Source of the DNA: Elusimicrobiota bacterium
Lineage (GTDB): Bacteria; RUG730
Assembly (NCBI GenBank): GCA_031259185.1
Contig: JAIRLV010000205.1
Span: 1-5,737 of the forward strand
Reading direction: 5' to 3'
Length of the DNA stretch: 5,737 nucleotides
Under the pieces are notes generated by a model that made no database searches, had not been told where the DNA came from, and saw nothing but the letters and a program-made list of their open reading frames with translations. Of this stretch, positions 1 to 5,737 are shown piece after piece. The first letter of the stretch is position 1; the number at the start of each line of letters is the position of its first letter. The translations under genes and the position numbers were made by a program.

Positions 1-3000
1 CCCCTTATACAAACAATAAATATTATACTCAATATGAATTAGTATATTATAATAGTAATCTTTATTTAGCAAAGAATGATTTTACTTCTTCAAATACTTT
101 TTCGTCTAATGATTGGTATCGTAGCGGTGATTATTATTCAAGAGAAGAAATTAATACTTTATTTGGTAGTTATCCTACTAGAGCTGATATAGGTGAATTT
201 ATAAATGATGTTGATATTGAAACAAGTGAAAATGCTGTTACATTACAAATAGGTAAGAAAAATATTTCAGATGGCGGAACTTCAAGCGCAGACGTTATAA
301 TTCCATTAGCAAGTAATACAACATCTGGTGCCATGCCAGCGCAAAGTTTTGCTCAAATAGCAATAAATACATCTAATATTTCTGCGTTAAGTGGAAAAAT
401 TGTTCGATATATTGGTGATTTTAGTGAAGTAGAAGATTTAGATAATATAACACAAGAAGAAATACAAGAAATTTATGAGACTGTTTCTGGTAAAATGGGA
501 AATCCAGATACTGATAATATAGTGCTTGTTGATATTATAAATAATAAAGAATACGTCTGGTATTTAAGTGATACAACTTGGCGTATTAGTTCTTCAGTAA
601 TTCCTATATTTAATAATATTTCTCCTGGTATTATTAAAGGTAGTGAAAGCGAAGGAAAAGTTTTTGCAGAAAGTAATGGTGAAGGAAGTGTTGTTGGTTT
701 TGATGCATTAAAGGCCAATGCTAATAGTCGTGTTAAAGATGCAACTGATTATGTTTCAGAATTTGAAGTAAAGAAAGATGATTATAATGATTTTCAAGAA
801 GAAAAAAATATATTAAATGTTAATATTAAACAAGATGAAGAGAACGCTGACGTTGAAGGGTTTGCAATAAATGGCAAAAGAATAGATTTTGATTATAAAA
901 ATCTTATTATTAAAAACGCTAGTGAGCAGGGAACTTATCCATTAGAAAATAATTATACTATTACTACTGCTTATGGAAGCGTAGAAGTTTATGGAAAACT
1001 TTTTATATTTGATGAAGAAGTTTTAGGAAAAGGTATTATTCGTGATCAAGCAACAAATACAGTTATAGAGGTAGATGATCTTGGTATTTTTGCTCCATCT
1101 TCTTCTATTAATGTTATACATGTAATTGATCCTGATGATAAAGATGTTTGTTATGTAATTAATGAAAAAACACAAAGTGGCACTTTGGTTATTTATCCTG
1201 ATGGAACATATAAATCTGTTGATTTTGGCTCACTTTCAAGAACGCCACAGAATATAAGTGATATGAGATTACTTACTTCTGTTAATGGGAATAGACATTC
1301 TTGGCTTATGTATAATATACATACAATGCAAACGGCAGCTCATGTTGATCCTACAGAATATTTATTATTTCAATTAGAAGATTGTAGTTTTAAAGTATTA
1401 GATGCAACAACGCCAGAATGTTCTGGATATCCTAGCGCTGGAGTATTTACGCCAAGTAAAAATTATGGTGCTCGTAATTTTATGTGGGAAGGGCATACTG
1501 ATATTGATGATCCAGAATTTGCTGATAGAAGAGATACTATAGATACTTCTTATGTAGATAGCGTTAATGGAAACAGAAGATTACCTTATAAGACTGGTGC
1601 TTGGACTAGTGAATCTGGTTCTGTGTTAAAAAATAGAAGAATAAGAGCATTACATAATGGTATATATCGTTTTGATAAGGGTATGATTCTTATGGACACT
1701 AATTATACTACAACTGGTAGATGGATTATTGCAACTCCAGAAGGATTTCTTGGTTGGTTCAGATTAAATACTTCTGCTTATGAATATTATATAGATTGGA
1801 GAGAAATAGAAATTCAGTCTGGCCCATATGCCGGGAAGCGTGGTTTATTCTTTTATGATATTTCACAAAATAATTATATGACTTTTATTGTTAATACTTA
1901 TGATGATAGGCCAGAAAATACTGTAGTTATTAATCTTAAAACTAATTTAAATAATTTAAATCATTTAAGTGGTTTAAATCCAATTGCGGCAGCATTTAAT
2001 TTATATCCAAGTCAACCTTATGTTGATGGCACAAGAATATATGCCGGTTATCAAAATAATACTGGTTCAAATGTGTATTTTTCTTATCTTAATCAGAGTG
2101 AAATACAGTCTAATGGATATAATATTGTAAATAATCAATATGTATTTGTTGATAATAAGTTCGATTGGCATATTTTACATACTATAAAGGATACTGGTTA
2201 TTCGTCTTCTACTTTTAGAACTTTAGGTTTTTCAAATATGATTCGTATGGATTTTCTTCCTGATTATAATGATGAAGATACATATCAAATTGATGCTGCT
2301 ATTGGCAGTAAGTTTAAAAGTATAAAAGTATTTGATGATAGTTCAGTAACTGCTTCTGCTGGTGTTTTAGTTTATTTTAATTATAAAGATACTGATAATA
2401 ATTTAATTTCAAGTAGTATTACTTTAAAGGCTCTTTCTAGTTCTGTATCGTTTGAAATTAATGGCAATGAATGGAAAGTGAGTAATGATGGATCTACTTA
2501 TGAAGAGGATTTTACTTTTGATTCTGGTTTAGGAATAACTGGAAATTGGTCTTTAGATAATATGCAAATTGAATTTGATCAAGAATTATATTGGGACACT
2601 GCATCTACTATTAATAATGTTACAAATGCAAGTACAAGATTTAAAATTAATTTAAGCACAATATTAGAAAATAATGGAAAACATTCTGGAACGTTAGTTA
2701 TGGCTTCTGGATATAATACATCGTTGTTTTTACCAGATGCAAAAGACACTTGGAATGGCGTTAGTGGCATAAGGCCATATTTTATAAAACACTGGAATAA
2801 TGAAGCAAATGCTACAGAAAGATATAGTGATGTAAGTATGTCTTGGGCAAGAACTATAACAATGCATGTTATTTGGCATAATCAATTATTTTATGGTGCA
2901 ACTGGTTCTGTTGCAAATGGTTTAAGAAATTATTATTTAAATCCATATACTGGTAGAGTTGACGTAAGAAATGCTACTTATGCATCTGGTTATTTATATT

Positions 3001-5399
3001 GTCCTTATGTTGTTGATGATAAATATTTATTATTAGTTGCAGGCGAAAATACAACTAGGTGTGTTGGACTTACATGGAAAAATAATGCAAATAGTTGGGA
3101 AAAACCTTGGATTGAAACAGATGGAGGAGACTTTACTTTACCAAGAGTGTTAAAGGGATCAGTTGCATATCTTGAAAAAGTAAACATTGAGAGTTATGAA
3201 ATGGGAGAAAGAAATGAACTTTATTTATTTGATCCAAGAGTCGAAAGAACACAGTATTTACGTTTTACTTACACTGAAATTGATAATGTAGGTATACCAA
3301 GTTGGACATTACATGATATGCCAAGTATGACCGTCGGTCATGTTTTAGCATCTCAACAACCAGGAAGAATAATTCTTTTAGGTGGTTCTACTGCAACTAA
3401 TAAGGTTGTTAGGCTTACTTTAAAGGGAAATTCTATAACAACTACAATTTCTGATTCTTGTATATTTCAAAACATTGTTGATATAACAAATACTAATAAC
3501 TCAAACGAAAGTACTTTTGGAGCATATGCTTGTATAGTAAACGGTGCTGGTGCTTCTACGTTCCTTTATATATTAGAATGGGATTATAATGATAATAATG
3601 TGGTAATGACTAAATTTACTAAAACTGCTGGATTTACTGGTAGAGTATATAGTCTTCCAACGGTTAATAATAGAACAAGATTTGCTATTGGATGTAATTC
3701 TATTGTCGCTTCTACTGCTTCAAATCCATTTGTTGTTATAGAGCGTGTTGGTGGAAAATATGATGATGTTAATGGTCCAAATAAAGCAACAAATTATACT
3801 AAAGTTTATGATTTTGGGCGAGCAGCTGGAAATACTGCTCGTGTTGATCTTGCTACTAGTGCATATATTTGGGGTGAACCTCATTTGCTTCCAAATGGAA
3901 CTACTGTAAGATTTATGGGTCAAAAAACACTACTTTTGGGTGATGCTTACTCTCAAATTAAAGATTGTGCTTTGCTTGGTTATAAACTAGATCAAAATAA
4001 TAATTTTATTCCTGTATATGGTGAAAGAGTTAGATTGAGAGATACTGGTTCAAATTATTTTCCTGAAATAGCACAAACTGATATTCAATGTATTGAAATT
4101 GGTGCTAATGTATTACAAGATTCAATGATAAGTTTTGGGACTAGTTATGGTGTAGCATATAAAATTGCTGAAGGATGGGAAGCCCATGCTGAAGATACTA
4201 TATTTGCTGCTACAAATGACAAAAAAACCGTATTTAAAGGTGGACCATATGCAACAGTTTGGGTAAATGAGAATACAAGTAATAATTATCCATTGAGAGA
4301 TATTTCAAGAATTACGATAGAAAATGAAATTGTTTCTTCAAATATAACTGGGCATGTTGCTTCGCAAAGAACACATGAGTGGGGAAGCAGTTTTACTGGA
4401 TCAACATCAAATTGGATTACAGATTTTTATGGATATGCGGCATTTAATTTTATTATTAGAAAACATAGAATACTTATTACTCATATGTCATCAGTAAGGT
4501 TGTCAAATTATTCAGTTTATGATTCTGCGCTTGTAATTGATCCAAATTATAATCTTCCATATAGTGCATTTGCTGATAATGGTTATACTGAACTTAAAGG
4601 AAATCCTGTAGGACCTAAATTAGAAATTACTGCCAGAACACCGTTATTTCAATATTGGGATAATCAAATACTTCCAGGTATTTTTTATAGAAGAAATAAT
4701 CAGGATATTAATTCATTACCATCTGTACAAAATATTGTTCCATATTTTCAATTTACTGATGAAATTTTTGATATGATATTTGCTGATTTTAATGGCAATG
4801 CTTATTCTGATAATAGTAAGCCAATGTTTTTTAGAGATGAATATAAAATAAACCCAAGAAGAGTTGAATATGCTACGGGAAATGAGGATATTTTTATAAG
4901 TAGGAATTGGTATGATGATACTAAAACTATAATTGGTAAATTTTATTTTAATGATGCTGGAGTTGCGAAATACAGCGACATAAAAATTAACAGACCAGAC
5001 GAGGCAATATTGCGTATTTCTTTCTTAAATGATAATATGGAATTTACTGGTAATACAAAGCATTACAGATATAATTGTTTAGATGGAACATTAATGGAGG
5101 TTAATGAAGTTCCTGACGTATCTGCAGTTATTGCGTTTAATGTTAATGACAAACTTTATACTTTTAGAAGTAATGATAAAAATGACTTATATGTTTATCA
5201 AACTAATCAACTTGCTCTTTTTTATCAAAATGGTCAATATTATGTAATACCATTACATGATCTTAATTTAAGTGGTAATACTGTTATAGATAATGTTCTT
5301 GTAAAAAATCAAGTAAGAGCAAAAAAAATTAAAGCAACTACAATAGAAGCCGATAATATAGTTACAAGTCCACAATTTATAAATACGTGGTTTATGTAG
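1..5399 (+). CDS. Giant phage tail fibre / adhesin-like virion protein, 5' end missing
   Basis: The frame is open from the left edge (first whole codon at base 3) to TAG at 5397-5399, giving 1798 visible residues; residue n begins at base 3n. The ATG at 333 (residue 111) is not the start: the frame continues upstream without a stop, no Shine-Dalgarno precedes it, and the methionine lies in a TTSGAM motif conserved inside tail fibres. Order of parts: aromatic carbohydrate-binding-like motif (15-38), YSREEI linker (45-67), TTSGAM plus short helix (106-131), KEYVWY...W block (182-193), GIIKGS...GFDAL block (209-236), possible coiled coil (244-285), long beta-rich body, probable beta-propeller (about 960-1334), C-terminal stalk (1755-1789). 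Few cysteines, many Asn, Asp, Tyr, Thr and Ser, as in extracellular beta-structured fibres. No enzyme active site, membrane segment or peptidase motif was seen. Inferred role: host-surface recognition on the virion. A phage-like adhesin of a prophage or defective tail particle is an alternative. Confidence 0.82.
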   Translation, partial: PYTNNKYYTQYELVYYNSNLYLAKNDFTSSNTFSSNDWYRSGDYYSREEINTLFGSYPTRADIGEFINDVDIETSENAVTLQIGKKNISDGGTSSADVIIPLASNTTSGAMPAQSFAQIAINTSNISALSGKIVRYIGDFSEVEDLDNITQEEIQEIYETVSGKMGNPDTDNIVLVDIINNKEYVWYLSDTTWRISSSVIPIFNNISPGIIKGSESEGKVFAESNGEGSVVGFDALKANANSRVKDATDYVSEFEVKKDDYNDFQEEKNILNVNIKQDEENADVEGFAINGKRIDFDYKNLIIKNASEQGTYPLENNYTITTAYGSVEVYGKLFIFDEEVLGKGIIRDQATNTVIEVDDLGIFAPSSSINVIHVIDPDDKDVCYVINEKTQSGTLVIYPDGTYKSVDFGSLSRTPQNISDMRLLTSVNGNRHSWLMYNIHTMQTAAHVDPTEYLLFQLEDCSFKVLDATTPECSGYPSAGVFTPSKNYGARNFMWEGHTDIDDPEFADRRDTIDTSYVDSVNGNRRLPYKTGAWTSESGSVLKNRRIRALHNGIYRFDKGMILMDTNYTTTGRWIIATPEGFLGWFRLNTSAYEYYIDWREIEIQSGPYAGKRGLFFYDISQNNYMTFIVNTYDDRPENTVVINLKTNLNNLNHLSGLNPIAAAFNLYPSQPYVDGTRIYAGYQNNTGSNVYFSYLNQSEIQSNGYNIVNNQYVFVDNKFDWHILHTIKDTGYSSSTFRTLGFSNMIRMDFLPDYNDEDTYQIDAAIGSKFKSIKVFDDSSVTASAGVLVYFNYKDTDNNLISSSITLKALSSSVSFEINGNEWKVSNDGSTYEEDFTFDSGLGITGNWSLDNMQIEFDQELYWDTASTINNVTNASTRFKINLSTILENNGKHSGTLVMASGYNTSLFLPDAKDTWNGVSGIRPYFIKHWNNEANATERYSDVSMSWARTITMHVIWHNQLFYGATGSVANGLRNYYLNPYTGRVDVRNATYASGYLYCPYVVDDKYLLLVAGENTTRCVGLTWKNNANSWEKPWIETDGGDFTLPRVLKGSVAYLEKVNIESYEMGERNELYLFDPRVERTQYLRFTYTEIDNVGIPSWTLHDMPSMTVGHVLASQQPGRIILLGGSTATNKVVRLTLKGNSITTTISDSCIFQNIVDITNTNNSNESTFGAYACIVNGAGASTFLYILEWDYNDNNVVMTKFTKTAGFTGRVYSLPTVNNRTRFAIGCNSIVASTASNPFVVIERVGGKYDDVNGPNKATNYTKVYDFGRAAGNTARVDLATSAYIWGEPHLLPNGTTVRFMGQKTLLLGDAYSQIKDCALLGYKLDQNNNFIPVYGERVRLRDTGSNYFPEIAQTDIQCIEIGANVLQDSMISFGTSYGVAYKIAEGWEAHAEDTIFAATNDKKTVFKGGPYATVWVNENTSNNYPLRDISRITIENEIVSSNITGHVASQRTHEWGSSFTGSTSNWITDFYGYAAFNFIIRKHRILITHMSSVRLSNYSVYDSALVIDPNYNLPYSAFADNGYTELKGNPVGPKLEITARTPLFQYWDNQILPGIFYRRNNQDINSLPSVQNIVPYFQFTDEIFDMIFADFNGNAYSDNSKPMFFRDEYKINPRRVEYATGNEDIFISRNWYDDTKTIIGKFYFNDAGVAKYSDIKINRPDEAILRISFLNDNMEFTGNTKHYRYNCLDGTLMEVNEVPDVSAVIAFNVNDKLYTFRSNDKNDLYVYQTNQLALFYQNGQYYVIPLHDLNLSGNTVIDNVLVKNQVRAKKIKATTIEADNIVTSPQFINTWFM
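45..116 (+). other. Domain: carbohydrate-binding-like tail-fibre motif
   Basis: Residues 15-38 of the large protein follow the pattern YY-N-LY-AK-DFTSS-TFS-DW. It has a tyrosine pair, then asparagine and LY, a lysine, DFTSS, and a closing DW. I know this arrangement from small aromatic modules in phage tail fibres and from chitin-binding-like (CBM5/12-type) modules that contact sugars or serve as fibre spacers. The aromatic positions Y15, Y16, Y21, F27, F33 and W38 are what I can see directly. Sugar binding is inferred, and the module could be purely structural. Confidence 0.55.
135..395 (+). other. Domain: tail-fibre linker motifs around residue 111
   Basis: Two linker patterns common in phage tail fibres follow one another. 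YSREEINTLFGSY with TRADIGEFI (residues 45-67) matches the usual 'Y-s/t-k-e-E-i-d-x-L...' linker. ASNTTSGAMPAQSF (residues 103-116) matches the usual 'tTtaGvMsaadf' strand-turn motif. A short heptad-like helix (QIAINTSNISALSGKI, 117-132) then probably continues a trimeric coil. The methionine of TTSGAM is the one encoded at base 333, which argues that this ATG is internal. Family assignment is from memory of motif shape, not a database search. Confidence 0.6.
522..716 (+). other. Domain: conserved fibre block VVKGS-type
   Basis: Residues 174-193 (VDIINNKEYVWYLSDTTWRI) and 207-238 (SPGIIKGSESEGKVFAES, then GSVVGFDALKA) form a paired block. I associate it with tail appendage proteins of gut and Firmicutes phages, where the common form is close to 'nn-EY-W ... 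W' followed by 'aGvVKGs-a-GKvf-e-dGtgsVvGwdaL'. It is a beta-rich module of unknown binding partner that usually sits between the fibre base and the variable tip. Here it separates the N-terminal linkers from the unfamiliar central region. Confidence 0.55.
732..857 (+). other. Possible short coiled coil in the large protein
   Basis: Residues about 244-285 are rich in Asp, Glu and Lys, with spaced hydrophobics (V, Y, F, V, Y, F, I, L, V, I) and no proline or glycine. This would fit a helical or coiled-coil segment joining the N-terminal modules to the body and helping trimerise the fibre. The heptad register is imperfect. This is a reading by eye, not a prediction run. Confidence 0.35.
1944..1979 (+). 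repeat. Four in-frame 9-base units, X-Leu-Asn/Ser
   Basis: Four consecutive 9-base units read as codons NNT-TTA-ARt: AATTTAAAT twice, then CATTTAAGT, then GGTTTAAAT. They encode NLN NLN HLS GLN in the large protein (residues 648-659). The first two copies are identical and the last two have diverged. The period is a multiple of three, so copy number changes would keep the frame. It is probably a small slippage product in a surface loop, with no sign of a regulatory role. Confidence 0.6.
2880..4004 (+). other. Domain: probable beta-propeller with Kelch-like blades
   Basis: Residues about 960-1334 contain roughly seven segments, 40-75 residues apart start to start, that share a shape: small residues and a turn, a hydrophobic strand ending in G or GG, then a second strand. 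The clearest blade is SWTLHDMPSM, then GHVLAS, then GRIILLGGS (1100-1129). It resembles the Kelch pattern 'W-L-MP-R-gH...GkIyvfGG'. Others are DDKYLLLVAGENT (1005-1017), NELYLFDPR (1071-1079), FLYILEWD (1187-1194), and LLPNGTTVRFMGQKTLLLG (1295-1313). Propellers are known ligand-binding platforms on surface proteins, so this could be the receptor-binding head. Blade count and boundaries are approximate, and the match to Kelch is loose. Confidence 0.4.
5265..5369 (+). other. Domain: C-terminal strand-periodic stalk
   Basis: Residues 1755-1789 (NLSGNTVIDNVLV, then KNQVRAKKIKATT, then IEADNIVTS) alternate hydrophobic and polar residues with short repeats of V/I. This resembles the triple-stranded beta segments (G-d-l-t-V-d-g-t style) found in phage fibres. 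The protein ends 9 residues later in NTWFM. No peptidase-type intramolecular chaperone, which many giant fibres carry at this end, is visible. Confidence 0.4.
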
Positions 5400-5402
5400 G
5401 AG
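5398..5402 (+). promoter_or_regulatory. Ribosome binding site of the downstream gene
   Basis: AGGAG overlaps the last two bases of the large gene's TAG stop. A 6-base spacer (TAAAAA) separates it from ATG at 5409. Match and spacing are near ideal and fix the downstream start against the later in-frame ATGs at 5442, 5445 and 5457. A ribosome ending the large gene covers this site, so translation is probably coupled. Confidence 0.85.
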
Positions 5403-5408
5403 TAAAAA

Positions 5409-5737
5409 ATGTTAGTAAATCTTAATGATGCTGTATATAGAATGATGAATCCAAAGATGTTAAGTTATGATACATATACAGCAAAAGATTTCAATAGACA
5501 AAATTGTCCACTCATATATGAAGTTGAAAGTTTGAATAAAGTAGTAACTTATTTAGACTGGGTTAAAATACTTGGGGGAAATCCTGCTACCAATGCTTTA
5601 AATGCACGTTCTTGTGGAAGAATACGTGGCGGAACACATGATGGTTATAATACTACAGATAATCAAAATAATTGGGGTAGAACATTTGGAAAACCAGCAG
5701 GTCCACATGGAAAAACACTTGCTGAATCTAAACCCCT
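5409..5737 (+). CDS. Unrecognised virion-associated protein, 3' end missing
   Basis: The frame starts MLVNLNDAVYRMMNPKM and stays open to the right edge, giving 109 whole codons plus two bases. I do not recognise its family. The first 55 residues look compact and mixed, with hydrophobic and aromatic positions and TYLDWVKILGG at 47-57. From about residue 67 the sequence becomes rich in Gly, Asn, Thr, His and Arg (CGRIRGGTHDGYN at 69-81, NNWGRTFGKPAGPHGK at 87-102). That composition suits a loop-rich or fibrous extracellular segment. There are two cysteines (33 and 69), and no signal peptide, membrane helix or catalytic motif. Codon use matches the large gene. The gap is only 9 bases and the start has a strong Shine-Dalgarno, so the two genes share an operon. 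A virion structural or fibre-associated protein is inferred from position alone. Confidence 0.75.
   Translation, partial: MLVNLNDAVYRMMNPKMLSYDTYTAKDFNRQNCPLIYEVESLNKVVTYLDWVKILGGNPATNALNARSCGRIRGGTHDGYNTTDNQNNWGRTFGKPAGPHGKTLAESKP

Noticed and set aside
473-718. Minus-strand open frame of 81 codons
   Set aside because: It lies wholly inside the large + strand gene, has no plausible ribosome binding site that I can see, and has a Ser/Leu/Pro/Ile-rich composition expected from antisense of AT-rich coding DNA.
2579-3923. Three further minus-strand open frames (2579-2770, 3005-3187, 3720-3923)
   Set aside because: All are short, lie inside the continuous + strand gene, have low-complexity composition and no family resemblance. 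They are antisense shadows.
5096-5247. GGAGG followed by a 47-codon +1-frame open frame (ATG 5104, TAA 5245) encoding a hydrophobic Leu/Met/Ile/Phe-rich peptide
   Set aside because: The spacer is only 3 bases, the GGAGG is explained by the Met-Glu-Val codons of the large gene, and a shifted frame in AT-rich coding DNA naturally yields hydrophobic residues. A hidden small membrane protein cannot be excluded, but nothing positive supports it.
5321-5328. Run of eight A near the end of the large gene, a possible slippage or frameshift site
   Set aside because: The run reads cleanly in frame as Ala-Lys-Lys-Ile. A one-base loss would only truncate the last residues, and no downstream frame or stimulatory structure suggests programmed shifting. 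A7 at 4221-4227 is in the wrong phase for a standard -1 slippery site.
5400-5408. Terminator or promoter between the two genes
   Set aside because: The gap is only 9 bases, mostly A, with no inverted repeat and no room for -35 and -10 elements. It holds only the ribosome binding site and spacer.
5613-5690. Asn/Gly-rich stretch of the second gene as a diversity-generating retroelement variable region
   Set aside because: No reverse transcriptase, template repeat or C-type lectin signature is visible, and the gene's end is missing. Asn richness alone is weak in an AT-rich genome.

Overview
The window looks like part of the structural module of a bacteriophage or prophage with an AT-rich genome (about 30% G+C by eye). 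Coding is dense and all on the + strand. A/T-ending codons and AGA for arginine dominate. The single visible ribosome binding site is a strong Shine-Dalgarno sequence (AGGAG, 6-base spacer). These traits fit a low-G+C Firmicutes-type or gut-associated host, but no marker gene (capsid, terminase, polymerase, integrase) is present to fix the lineage.

Layout: bases 1-5399 are one uninterrupted reading frame that is already open at the left edge. It encodes at least the last 1798 residues of a very large protein. The first ATG in the frame (base 333) is an internal methionine inside a tail-fibre-type motif, so the true start lies to the left of the window. The N-terminal visible part (to about base 860) is a chain of modules typical of phage tail fibres and appendages. 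The central 3.5-4 kb encodes beta-rich sequence with blade-like repeats that I read as a probable beta-propeller (about 2880-4004). The C-terminus is a short, strand-periodic stalk. After 9 bases comes a second gene (5409 onwards), which runs off the right edge and whose family I do not recognise.

How they fit together: the stop of the first gene sits inside the Shine-Dalgarno sequence of the second, so they are almost certainly one transcript and translated together. The best overall reading is a giant virion adhesin or receptor-binding fibre followed by another virion-associated protein. No RNA gene, promoter, terminator, CRISPR array, mobile element or complete new system is visible. The minus-strand frames are shadows of the large gene. 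No stretch over 300 bases lacks a gene.
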